DNA of 64,000 nt from Sweltsa coloradensis (Eukaryota; Arthropoda; Insecta; Plecoptera; Chloroperlidae): contig JAMZAV010000639.1 in the NCBI GenBank assembly GCA_024449915.1, positions 248,001 to 312,000 of the forward strand, written 5' to 3'. The notes beneath the pieces are model-generated. The model was given only the letters and a program-made list of their open reading frames with translations. It did not search any database and was not told the origin of the DNA. Both the position numbers and the translations under genes were made by a program. Position 1 is the stretch's first letter; every line of letters begins with the position of its first letter. This document shows, piece after piece, positions 11,561 to 22,478 of the stretch.

Positions 11561-11819
11561 ATGCCAGTAAGTACTTCGCGAGAAGATTTACCGATGAAAG
11601 ATGCTGTTGCAGCATCAGAGCCCGTCAAGAAAACACATTGCTTCATTCTTCAAACTATGTCACGCACAAGCGGCACAATTAGCTATAATTTGATTTTCGG
11701 TGCTATGTACAAACACTAATCAATTAAACGACATTCTTTCACAAACTAGACAAGACGAATCACATCAAGAATTTTATCAACTGTCAAATATTTTCGAGCA
11801 AAATTTGCAGTCAAAGTAG
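11561..11819 (+). pseudogene. Possible decayed coding segment, unknown family
   Basis: From an ATG at 11561 the frame reads MPVSTSREDLPMKDAVAASE and remains open to 11719. A second frame, one base out of phase, reads KHIASFFKLCHAQAAQLA before a TGA at 11691-11693. It then continues NQLNDILSQTRQDESHQEFY and QLSNIFEQNLQSK to a stop at 11817-11819. The amino acid composition of both parts is more protein-like than that of the surrounding random frames, and joining them needs one frameshift and one stop. I do not recognise the family. It may be a processed pseudogene, a retroelement remnant or chance. Confidence 0.3.
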
Positions 11820-11957
11820 AAACCGATTTCTTTTGTGCCTCTGCGAGCGATATACATGTATAATTATTTACTTAAAGGGTAATACAAACTGATTTACACA
11901 AAGAAGGACAGTAAATAAAACTAAGTCTTCACTTATTTTGAAATGTTTTTAATATAG

Positions 11958-12712
11958 TTGGATGAGCGAAGCGAAGACTTCAATTTCACCGACCCCCCAA
12001 AAAATTTAGCTCGGGTGTTTTTTTTTTTTTTTGTTTTTCCGTCTGTTTGTTCGCTCTCTACCGGGCAAACGGCATATGCGATCTTGATGAAAATTTGACA
12101 CGACCTTCGTTTTCTCTGAACTTAGACTTGCTACATTTTTGGGTACAATCGAAGAAATATTTCTCATGAATATCGTACTTTTACGATTTTTTTCGATTTT
12201 TAGTGCGATATTTTCGTGCCATTTGGGCCAATTCTGACCAAACGGGTGGGGCTACAACGTTCATATTTCACATGGACATTAAGGTAATGGTAATGTATTG
12301 CTTTCTAAAAGAAAAAGTTGAAAAAGTTAGCCAGAATCGAGAGAAATAAAGCTTTTAATATACGTTTTTTGACTTTTTGTGCGATATTTTCGTGCCATTT
12401 GGGCCAATTCTGACCAAACGGGTGGGGCTACAACGTTCATATTATACATGGACATTAAGGTTATGGTTATGTAGTACCTTTTGAAAGAAAAAGTGGAAAA
12501 ATGTAGCCAGAATCCATAGAAATAAAGCTTTTAATACAAGTTTTTTACGGTAAATAATACCAATTGACAAGAAACAAAAGAAACTTGACAACATTCACCT
12601 TCGATGCGTAGGCAGCAAAACAAAGCACTTGCAAAAGTAAAGATATCCCACGCAAACTAAAACCTTTAAAAAGCTCATCCATCAACGCGGCGGGACTTTA
12701 GCGTTTTCCTAG
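11958..12712 (+). mobile_element. Helitron-like non-autonomous element, family A, best preserved copy
   Basis: The element starts TTGGATGAGCGAAGCGAAG and has a poly-T tract at about 12019-12032, then CCGTCTGTTTGTTCGC. It contains two copies of the 176-bp module carrying CCAAACGGGTGGGGCTAC. It ends with the hairpin AACGC (12684-12688), a 12-nt loop, GCGTT (12701-12705) and then CTAG (12709-12712) followed by T. It is nearly identical to 6988-7757 but inverted, which suggests recent mobility or exchange. A hairpin a few bases before CTAG is the Helitron 3' signature. The 5' start is TT rather than the canonical TC. Confidence 0.6.
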
Positions 12713-13096
12713 TAAAGAAAAAATCATACTTTTATTTTTCTAAGAGTAAGGTTGGGCTGCGTACCCGCGTTTCGATTAACATATTAACGGCCCTGTATAT
12801 TCAAACTCTTCTAGTTTGTTTAGGTCCAGATGGTGCAAGACTAAGTAAGCTTCTTTCTTTCTATTTTATCACACAGGCAAGCCACGAAAACTAACTAAAC
12901 TGGACCTTGATGACAATAAAAAATAAAATTCCCGCTAGGTATAGTTAGATCACACATGCCCTTCCCCGACTCTGACCCCGACCCCCGATTACATAATATA
13001 TTCAAATACCATAATTACATGTATAGTTTGACACACGAAGACGGTTATGAAACGCGCACCGAGTAAAACAACGAAATTTAAGGGACAACGACGGAC
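12713..13096. other. No recognised feature
   Basis: AT-rich with one C-rich stretch around 12960-12990 (repeated GACCCCGACCC). No gene or shared repeat was seen. Confidence 0.5.
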
Positions 13097-13567
13097 GCTA
13101 ACACAGGCGCGTGGGAAGTGGGAACGTTTTTAAAGTTGAGGGAGTCAAATCCATCAGCAGGTTTTGAAGGCAGTAGCTGGGGTCTGGGGCGAAGGCCCTT
13201 TCGCCCGAAGGCGAACAAACTTTTCACCATACTACAGTTATTTCGTCTTGTTTTAACTGCACTTTTACAGCAACTATCTGCGATCTAAAAACTCAAAAAA
13301 TGAACGTGAAAAAGTGGCCCATTTTAGAAATTTTCAACCTAATTTGTTATGTAATGACGAAGAACACAGAATACTCGGAATGTTAAGAATACACACAAAC
13401 TACTGGCTGCAATGATAACTTATACACTAGAGATATACTTGTCAAATGTGAAACAGATATATCTTTTGAGTGGAGTGTTAGCGTGAAAAGTGGGGGCGGG
13501 GGTAGAGTGAAAAGTGGGGGGTCAATTCCCCCCATTCCCCCTCCCCCTTCCTACCGCCTGCGCTAAC
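13097..13567. mobile_element. Candidate TIR element (MITE-like), G-rich
   Basis: The left end reads TAACACAGGCGCGTGGGAAG. The reverse complement of the right end reads TTAGCGCAGGCGGTAGGAAG. These form imperfect inverted termini of about 25 bp around a 471-bp body. Inside are TGGGGTCTGGGGCGAAGG near the left and two GTGAAAAGTGGGGG units near the right, followed by a GGGGGG-TCAATT-CCCCCC hairpin. No clear target duplication was found. The class is uncertain. Confidence 0.35.
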
Positions 13568-14541
13568 AAAACAGTTCGAGTAAAAGTTTCAAGAGACATG
13601 CTTTGGACACATGGAAATATGGTGTCTACACAGTAATGGATGTAGCTTTTATTGGTTTCAACATTCAACTTTATTCAAATTTCAACGTCGAGAGTGAGAA
13701 TGATAAATGCATGTACGGAGAAAAATGGAACTTTCATTTTGTCTAACGATTACAATGAAAAGCTTATAATGCGAAGATATGAACGTATTTTAAAAGAAAC
13801 TTTAATATAGAACAGGTAAGTATTATTTAGTAATTAATTGAACTTAACACTGCTCATAGGTGGGAAAATAAAGTAAGATAATAAGCCAACTCCCATTAGT
13901 ATTTAATTTTTTGCATATCTAACATATTGATATCAGAATGTCAAATTTTTGACAGAATACCAGTGAAAGCGAGTAAACAATAATGATGAAGAAGTACACG
14001 AATATTTTATTTGAGCAGATTTCAATGATAGTTATTTGTGGCTTACTTTAATTTTTGACATTGGAAATATTGACATATTTAAAGTTGGATTACCTGTGCC
14101 CACACCATACTGTATTCAGGGTGAAGTTTAATCGTAGTTCCGCCCCCTGCAGCACTGTATTCACCTCACTGCACCACCAACACTGGTCACTCGCCCCGAC
14201 TCACAAGAAATGGGCCCAAGTGGACACTGTTGTTGTGGACTAGATCTTAGCGCGATGTGTGATCTAGCGTGGCCTCGTGCCATGCTGGAAATACTTTTAG
14301 TTTTACTAGGATTTCAGGCGAAATGGTTGTTGTGGGTCACATCACGTATGCATCTCTGTTGTATTGGCCAGCCCGGCCAAGAGCAGCAGTTACCACCCTG
14401 GAAACAGACAGCGTAGGAACGTATACCCTGGCCGCCATCGCACCATTGTTTTCAGAGAGGTTATTGACATTTAAGTTTCAAGTTTGATTTCTTTCAAGAA
14501 TGACAGTACAAAAAGCATACATTTTGTCATATTCGTAATAC
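13568..14541. other. No confident feature; GC-richer patch near the right end
   Basis: Mostly AT-rich. Between about 14090 and 14420 the sequence is richer in G and C, with overlapping plus-strand frames of 62, 68 and 72 codons (14055-14487) without recognisable motifs. AAGTTTCAAGTTTGATTT near 14471 resembles the family L LINE tail. Confidence 0.4.
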
Positions 14542-15778
<1,237 letters not shown>

Positions 15779-15780
15779 TC

Positions 15781-15781
15781 A

Positions 15782-15821
<40 letters not shown>
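15781..15821 (+). repeat. (TC)n microsatellite in the Dong-like 3'UTR
   Basis: An almost pure TC run beginning three bases after the stop codon of copy 1. It is absent from copy 2, so it expanded in this copy or its lineage. Confidence 0.9.
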
Positions 15822-15823
<2 letters not shown>

Positions 15824-16061
15824 AAAAGATTTTGCCATACAATTGCTTGTTTTATAGATAGAAACTTTTATTGATTTTGTTATCACACTCATCTTTATTA
15901 TTATTTTGTTAATTTGATTAATTTGTCTACAATAATATGTGTACTATACTTATGTTTTCACGCTGTTATAATGTAAACTTTTGTTGGGCTTGGGCCTTAC
16001 CCCGCCTTGTGTATACCAGGACGCAAATGTACCTGAGATTGTTTGAACAATAAAGAACCAC

Positions 16062-16063
<2 letters not shown>

Positions 16064-16093
<30 letters not shown>
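16064..16093 (+). repeat. (TAA)10 microsatellite, middle array
   Basis: About 30 bp of TAA units lies between the 3' end of Dong-like copy 1 and the 5'-truncated start of copy 2. It is the shared junction of two insertions. Confidence 0.95.
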
Positions 16094-16094
<1 letters not shown>

Positions 16095-16242
16095 CCCATT
16101 CATTATATCAGCCAACGGCATCATACCGAAGAAGCTACATGAAAGCATTAAACAACTAGATCTTCAACCCAATGTATACATCGAGACTCAAAAGGCAGTA
16201 ATACTCAACACGTGTAGAATAGTTCGTAAATTTCTAAACTAA
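16093..16242 (+). pseudogene. Dong/R4-like ORF C-terminal fragment, copy 2
   Basis: Fifty codons read IPFIISANGIIPKKLHESIK then QLDLQPNVYIETQKAVILNT then CRIVRKFLN and stop. The segment lines up with the last 50 residues of copy 1 (PIVISATGVIPSSL...NLYISMQKAVILQTCHIVRRFLQ) without gaps, and both end at the same place. The sequences differ at many residues, so copy 2 is a different subfamily or an older insertion rather than a duplicate of copy 1. All upstream domains are missing because the element is truncated at the TAA junction. It cannot be active. Confidence 0.8.
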
Positions 16243-16533
16243 GAATGATACTTCGAGATTTCGAGACAGCTTCCATCCTGACATGGTTTTCGTGGTTTCC
16301 CATAGTCCGAAGAGCAAATGCTAGGATGGCGACGAGAAATCGGCCACGACCGTACACAGCAGAAAGAAAACATCATCTACAAACAATATTAGAATTTATA
16401 AATGACTTATTTTAGTTAGAGTTAAGACAAAAGTAATAATGTATGTAATAGGTACACATGGAAGTACTTGACGTAAGTCCGTACAACATGTTAGCTCCGG
16501 TTTTAACCGAGTTTGTATGAAATACATCCAATA

Positions 16534-16535
<2 letters not shown>
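16094..16535 (+). mobile_element. Dong/R4-like retrotransposon, truncated copy 2
   Basis: The ORF end (to 16242) is followed by a 3'UTR of about 290 bp that ends at CATCCAATAAA and passes directly into the right TAA array. Its 3'UTR is not obviously similar to that of copy 1. The element is enclosed by TAA arrays on both sides. Confidence 0.75.

Positions 16536-16625
<90 letters not shown>
16536..16625 (+). repeat. (TAA)30 microsatellite, right array
   Basis: About 90 bp of TAA units following copy 2. The poly-N, poly-L and poly-Y frames across it are repeat artefacts. Confidence 0.95.
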
Positions 16626-16627
<2 letters not shown>

Positions 16628-16790
16628 CAAAATCAAAGTGTAAATCTGTATCTAAAATGTACATCTTAGTAAATAAATTAGAGTCAAATTCAAAACCAGA
16701 ATCAGAATCAAAATCAGAATCGTTCTTATAATCGAATAGGAATACAATCAGAATCTGAATCAGAATGATAATCAATAACATAACCATAAT
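16626..16790 (+). repeat. Degenerate hexanucleotide repeat (AATCAG/AATCAA)
   Basis: Loose AATCAG, AATCAA and AGTCAA units, densest at 16690-16770. The run directly adjoins the TAA array and may derive from it by mutation and slippage. Confidence 0.6.
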
Positions 16791-16841
16791 CATAAACGTA
16801 ATTATTGTCCTCAATTTGTAAGCAGCAAAATATAGGAAATC

Positions 16842-16936
16842 CTTTAAATAAGTGTGTATTGGAGATGATTGATATTATTGGTTATTGATTGATTGAATAT
16901 TGAGCAGTGTTATGCCCAATATACACTTATTTAAAG
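16842..16936. repeat. Short stem-loop with 21-bp arms
   Basis: The left arm CTTTAAATAAGTG...TATTGG (16842-16862) is the inverse of 16916-16936 with one mismatch. The 53-bp loop contains GATTGATT repeats. It could be a minimal palindromic MITE or a transcription-blocking hairpin. No target duplication was identified. Confidence 0.6.
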
Positions 16937-17334
16937 AATAATTACCTGTTCTACTATAGTTTCTTTTATCTAATAGGAAAACAATATAATATTAGCACAA
17001 ATTGTGAAATTATAGCAGTAACGAGTTTGCGTTTTTGAGATAATCACGTCACTTATAAGTTTTTAAACGCATCTTAGGTAACCTTGGCTATAGCATGGTT
17101 TCTTCACAAGACATGCATACTAAACTGGTTAGAACCTCGCTATGAACACGAAATAACTGTACTGTAATAATGAATGTTCTTTTGGCTCCAATTTGTTTTA
17201 CAGAATGTTCAAATTTCACGTGTGAGACAAAAAAGCCATCTTCGGTCTTCGGCATACTTTTGGCTTCATACAATATAATTTTTCAGTCATTTTTAATGAA
17301 TGCAAATTGTAATCAATTCCACTTACGTACACCT
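16937..17334. other. No recognised feature
   Basis: Overlapping frames of 60-68 codons on both strands (17088-17376) show no recognisable domain. Confidence 0.45.
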
Positions 17335-17430
17335 AAAGACGTAACTAATGCGGAACGCCAATGCGCTAGACTCTAATTCGGGAGGTCGTATGGTTCTGTG
17401 CCCGCCACTTCCAATCATGACAGAACGTTT
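17335..17430 (+). mobile_element. tRNA-derived SINE, degraded
   Basis: CCAATGCGCTAGACTCTAAT followed by TCGGGAGGTCG, TGGTTCTGTGCCCGCCAC and CAATCATGACAGAA matches the anticodon-arm to B-box part of the SINE at 7968-8175. The A-box part and the body are not preserved. Confidence 0.5.
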
Positions 17431-18739
17431 TTCAAAATATGCTATGTCAACAAGGTGTCAAATAAGGTGACATTAGCACATTCCGTTCCATCTTGGCAGC
17501 TCACACAATAGAAAATCCAATTCTTCGTAATTTCAACATTATAAATCTCTCTCATCTTTTATCTTTGTTAAAATCAATTTTTGCAACCATATTATTATAA
17601 ATATTATTAATATTTATTTCTAAAGCTGTACTGGTACATTCAATGAACAAATTTAAAATCTACATTCTACAACTCCATAGAGTGCTAGAAATGGTCTATG
17701 AGGCCCCAGTCACAAAGTGTGACTATGCTTAAGTTACCTCTTAAAACCACATTTTAAAATACAAATACAAAGTTAGCTCTAGTAGTCGGGTGCCAAGCAG
17801 GGTCATAAGACATTATATTTGGTGCATGTAACATGATGTAAGGCACTCCCGCACCACATAATTATCTAATTCTCATTGGCTTTTGTGTCCAAGAACCTTA
17901 AATAGTCTACTTCACATCTGTCACACTTCCGTTCTATCCATACACTTCGAGCTTGGCACAATTTACACGCAACCACTTTTCCTGTTTACTTTGGATACAA
18001 TAATATTATGGGTCTTCAGACGGCTTTGTATTGATTGAAACATCTGGCGACCAGCAGTCAATGCTATTTTTGTCTTGACCAACAATGTTTTAAGTAGAGA
18101 TCCTTCCTCGAAATGCTGCTAGATCTATATGCAATCTATATGAAAATACCATGAACGTAGACTTGTTGACATTCACGTTATGGCATTCTACTGGAAAATT
18201 GTAAGGTATTATTTCAATGCTTGCATAGTTGATATGAGATTCAGATCCGTTGACATCAAACACAATCTCAGCAATAGGCTCCACAATCTGTTTATTAAAA
18301 AATCGTATTTGAGCTACAAATCAAACTGCTGTGAAAAATCATAATATTTAAGAAAAGGTTCACAAAATAAACCTGACGATCAATATACGTTTCAAAATAA
18401 TAAATTTGCCTGATCCTATTAACAAAAAAATTTAACAAACAAAACATGTGTCAGCTTGCAGGATAAGCTTACACATTTAGCAATTCCTTTATACCTTACG
18501 CTATAAAGTACAGAAACACAAACAAGTCGCTTCCCGAAAACTGCATCCCAAACAACTTGTTGGCATGAGGAAATATTTATGTTGCTTCCAATTTGTTCTG
18601 CGATTCACTTTGACAATGAATAACATACATATATGTCAAAATGTATATAATATTGTATTTATGCCATTTCATAATAAGTATGTGGTGTCTATCCGAATTT
18701 AGTGTATTGATTCGCACTTAGTTTTTCTCTTAACAATAG
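17431..18739. other. No recognised feature
   Basis: AT-rich sequence. A 64-codon minus frame (18090-18284) has no known motif. Confidence 0.45.
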
Positions 18740-18918
18740 TTTCAAGTTTCAATTTTATTCACTCGATCAAACATAGTACAGATATAACCTCTCTTGGTAG
18801 AGAAGGAATAAATAATCCTTATCCTTAATAACTTCTGTGTGCTCGATTCACGTGATATCATGGAAAATATTAATAATAAGTATAAGTGAAATTAAAAAAT
18901 AGGAAAGTGAGCAATGAT
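18740..18918 (-). mobile_element. Family L LINE 3' end, copy 2, left part
   Basis: Matches 10170-10350 (shared TTTCAAGTTTCAATTTTATT, then CAGATATAACCTCTCTTGGT). The match stops at 18918 where the TIR element begins and resumes at 19575. Confidence 0.7.
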
Positions 18919-18921
18919 AAT

Positions 18922-19571
18922 AGGTTTGTTTGGTTTACCTAGTGTAGTGTAGACTTGTGTAGTGTAGGTGTAGGCCTTCAAATCAAATTACACTACACTT
19001 TACCCAGGATAACCAAACGTTTTTTAAGCTACACTCTTCACTAGATTGTCCCACATCGAACTTTCAAACTTCTAAAACATAATAAAACTCATACAGGACA
19101 TGTTGAAGGCATTAAATGAGTCAAATTAATTGTATAGGTCTATTTTCAAACCATATCAGACGATGAAAAGATATTTGAAACATAAGCTTATCCTGTTTAA
19201 GGTTAGAGTACTCTATGTACTTGCCCTCATCACAAAATAATATAGTCCTACATATATAAAATACTCCGAATCGGTTTTTAATGCGTAATATAGTAGAATA
19301 TTGGTTGATTTTAGGAGCTATATTGATTGCTACTGCAAGAATGTGTAATTAATCATGTTTTAATCTGCTTCTCTTCAAATTTTGCGTCTAAATTTCTACA
19401 CCTACACTCTACACGACCTCCTAGAGCTCGTGTAGAAATGCTACACTTTAAACTACACGAAGTCAAACCAAACAGCTACACTTTACACTACACTTGATAC
19501 CAACGCTTTTTCGATTTTGTGAGCCTACACTAGTGTAAAGTGTAGGTTCGTGTAGCAAACCAAACAAACCT
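18922..19571. mobile_element. TIR DNA element (Harbinger/Tourist-like MITE) inserted in a LINE
   Basis: A 650-bp insertion interrupts the LINE copy, and the uninterrupted copy at 10167 shows the empty site. Termini are AGGTTTGTTTGGTTT on the left and the inverse of CAAACCAAACAAACCT on the right. The flanks GATAAT and AATGATG compared with GATAATGATA in the other copy imply a 3-bp duplication (AAT, or TAA in a shifted register). Both subterminal regions are dense in GTGTAG/CTACAC hexamers, such as CTAGTGTAGTGTAG on the left and TAGTGTAAAGTGTAG (on the complement) on the right. Such arrays are often transposase binding sites. There is no transposase gene. Assignment to the PIF/Harbinger group rests on the GTTTGGTTT-type terminus and the 3-bp duplication. 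Confidence 0.65.
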
Positions 19572-19574
19572 AAT

Positions 19575-19785
19575 GATGTATATTATTTAAACAATAGTAT
19601 AACTGGAGAAGATAATTTTTCAATGAGGTTATATTTACATTGGGTTAGATAGTGGCACAGATGAGAGTAAGAGACAAAATGATATGTAGGCATTTAACTA
19701 AAACTAAAAAATTGTTACCATATGTTACATTGTTAGAAATGACTTGGCAACAGGTGATATTTCTTTGCTGACTTTAGCTAGAATA
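19575..19785 (-). mobile_element. Family L LINE 3' end, copy 2, right part
   Basis: Continues the match to copy 1 (10350-10564), with GATAGTGGCACAGATGAGAG and CTTTGCTGACTTT shared. It is cut off by the Helitron-like element starting at 19794. Confidence 0.65.
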
Positions 19786-19793
19786 ATGGTTTT

Positions 19794-20240
19794 CTAGGTG
19801 CCCGTTAGGGCGCCGCAGCCAAGCCGCGGTGCGCTACACACTCAAGCACCTTATACAGCAAGCAGAGTTGGGGTGATTTCGAGGTATCACCCAGCCGTCA
19901 TGAAACGTGATGTGAACTTAAAAACTATCAAAATCAAGAGGATTTAAGTACCTGAAACACATGCCAAATTTGGTTGGGGTACGACCATTCCTTCTTGGTG
20001 AAAAAATGGCTTCAAACATGTTCAAAATCACTTTAAGGATGTTAGCTACTACTGCTACTACTGCTACTACTACTATATCTAATTCGTCAGTTTCAATCGG
20101 CCCGCGATTCTGACCAAACGGGTGGGGCTACAACGATCATATTTTTAGGGTCTTTTGAAAGAAAAAGTTGAAAAAGTTTGCTGGAAGGCTTCCTAATTAG
20201 GGTTTTAATATAAGCCTTATACAGGCATACAATCAACCCA
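19794..20240 (-). mobile_element. Helitron-like element, family E, copy 1
   Basis: On the minus strand the element ends with a hairpin (GCCC-TAAC-GGGC) followed two bases later by CTAG (19797-19794). The body contains the TTCTGACCAAACGGGTGGGG module also found in family A, and a run of GCTACTACT units (20046-20078). The same element lies in the opposite orientation at 54541-55008. The 5' limit (about 20240) is where the two copies stop matching. There is no coding capacity. Confidence 0.5.
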
Positions 20241-20337
20241 ATGATCGCCTATATTGTTCACAAAAAGACAGTCTTTGGACTACTAGATTTTACATTCTAT
20301 TGTTAATTGGTAATACTATAGCAATAAAATCAATTTC

Positions 20338-20795
20338 GCTAAAATTATTATATTTTAACAAATAATTTTGCAATGGAACTTGAAAAAATAATGAGATCCC
20401 AAACATAACAAAAACTTGTAAAAGTACAGCCAAACCTTACTCACTCAAAAGGGCCAAGCTCATCTACCCTTCCACATTTGCGCATTCTTAATTCATAAAA
20501 GTACAGTGTCCCGTAGCAGCATCCTTGAAAAGTTTGGCAAAATAGAATTTGCGTGATTTACGTTTAAATTAATTAGAAAAAAGAACTTGGATGAAATATT
20601 ACGTTTAAATTAATAATTGCAAATTCTATATTGCCAAGCTTTTCAAGGATGCTGTTACGGAACACTGTGCGTTTATGAATTAAGAATGCGCAAATGTGGA
20701 AGGGTAAATGAGCTTGGCCCCTTTTTAGATCTCATTTCATTTGAGTGTGTAAGGTTTGGCTGTATTTTTACAAGTTTTTATTATGTGAGTATTAT
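20338..20795. mobile_element. Foldback (snapback) element, copy 1
   Basis: A long inverted repeat. The left arm contains AACTTGTAAAAGTACAGCC, GGGCCAAGCTCATCTACCC and TTGGCAAAATAGAATTTGCG. The right arm contains the inverses in reverse order, ending at about 20790. The centre is near 20598. A single-copy outer segment (about 20338-20406) flanks the left arm. The copy at 52980-53412 has the same arms and carries this outer segment on the right. The 64-codon frame at 20617-20811 lies in the arm. There is no transposase. Confidence 0.7.
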
Positions 20796-21379
20796 GTACA
20801 TTGAAAGGTAGTCACTAATCTAATTAACTATGGTTAACTATGGTTTAAATATCGTAAAAATAATATCAATCTTACACGTGAGACTGGAGGAATCTCGGAA
20901 TGAGGTGATCAATAGAAGGATACCAAAAGAAACATACATGTTATGCTAAAGATACTGAAGCGATGGTCAGAAATAGGTACTTGAGCTGAAAGCTGATCTG
21001 TGATTGACGTGACTTTATCCCGTAGTAGATTGACGAACACGGAGTACCTATAATGTTTTAGTAGAGTGGACAGACGTTACGGCCATTGTTGTATGAAGTT
21101 CGTCGCAATACCGCCAGAGCGCTCGACCATGGCTATCAGGCCAATTAGTAGACAGGGCAACAACTATAGTCAAGTGAAGTGAACCATGCGCTGCGTCATT
21201 TCGAACCTACTTTAATTAATTGATTGATTGACATTTGACAGTTTCTGTTTTCGACTTTTTGACTTCATTTTGAATTAATATATCGGTAACAATAGCGTCG
21301 TCGACAATGAACATATTCCAACACATATTATATATTAAAATAAAATTGCTTATTTTTGATGATATTCTATCGCAAGACA
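20796..21379. other. No recognised feature
   Basis: AT-rich, no shared repeats. Confidence 0.5.
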
Positions 21380-21900
21380 AATTGGTGCGGGGCGGCAGTG
21401 TATTGTTCTACGCGACAGCAATTCTCGGTGAAGTAAAACCTTTTCATACGCCACTGTGTGACTACTATTCACGTAGGATGTGTCGGCAGCGTTTAGTCTT
21501 GGCCTGCACCAAAGAATAGTCATGTGGGGGTGGTGACTAGTCTTTGCCTGCCCCACACGCGCGCTTAATGAAGACCTCGCCGCACGCCACTGTTCACTGC
21601 CCACTGGTCGCGCGCGTGATACCGGTCAAGCCAATTTCTACTCGGGAATGTCTCTCCGAACACAACACAATGTCGCCCCGGTCTATTTACAGACAACCGG
21701 TGGATAGCGAAGCTTCAAGGTTTTTCGTACTTGCAAATTACTTAACGCGAAAAATCTCGGTTTTGGCACGAGCGAGGGTAATGCGTTGTTATGTCTTTCG
21801 GTCGTTCCCGTTGGTCTTCGGCCTGGTTCATCGCGATGTAAACAGACTCACGTTATTGTTGTGAGCACTCTCCGTGACAAAAACAGACTAGTCACGTGGC
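21380..21900. other. GC- and CpG-rich patch with overlapping ORFs
   Basis: This interval is far richer in CG dinucleotides than its surroundings (for example CACACGCGCGC and GGTCGCGCGCGTG near 21550-21615). It is covered by plus-strand frames of 70 (21307-21519) and 106 codons (21544-21864) and a minus-strand frame of 84 codons. None has a recognisable domain. It may be a promoter-associated island or an unrecognised exon; alternatively the open frames simply reflect fewer AT-rich stops. Confidence 0.35.
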
Positions 21901-22082
21901 CAAAGATGTTGGCACAGATGCACGTCTCTAATGAGCAGGACCGAATCTTGTGTGGTTGAAATGTGCGGCGTACCGAGTCCCTGACTCAGTTGTGTCGTTG
22001 CTTTGACAGTCTAGCAGATGAGGGAAGTCGTTAAGAGATACATTATGGAATAAACTATATTCTTGATTGATATTGATTATAT
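21901..22082. other. No recognised feature
   Basis: A 111-codon minus-strand frame (21928-22263) crosses this gap and runs into the SINE. I see no domain in it. Confidence 0.4.
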
Positions 22083-22478
22083 ATGCACTAAGGTTATTCG
22101 AGACGATGAGTGGTGATCGATGAGGATGAAGTAGTATGAACAGAAGGGAGGAGGGAAAACCCGGTACCAGCACGTAGCCTTCTTCTTTCGAAAAGTACCA
22201 AGGGGACCAACGGCTTAACGTCCCATCTGAAAGGACGGTGTAACCTTGACATTCATAAGTCATATAGGTTCCTCCACTAGCCCGGACTGCCGAGCAGACG
22301 TCGAGGAGAACGAAGCCGTTACACTAGCTCTCGGACCCTCCGTCTGCTCTAACCAGGGTAAACGTGTGTTTCAGGGCAGAGCGTTCACCCAAATTTCCCT
22401 TGACCTCGCCCGAAGGTTGCTTAACTTCGATGTTCGAGTGGAAACCGGTTTAAAGACCTCGGCTAAACCGTTAATCAA
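22083..22478 (-). mobile_element. 5S rRNA-like SINE, full-length copy
   Basis: On the minus strand the head reads GAACATCGAAGTTAAGC (box at 22419-22426 on the plus strand), then CGGGCGAGGTC, GGGTGAACGC and CCCTGAAACAC. This order parallels the eukaryotic 5S internal promoter (AAGC box, intermediate element, GGGTGACC box, GGGAATACC). The body is shared with 2990-3379 and 11112-11370. Confidence 0.55.
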
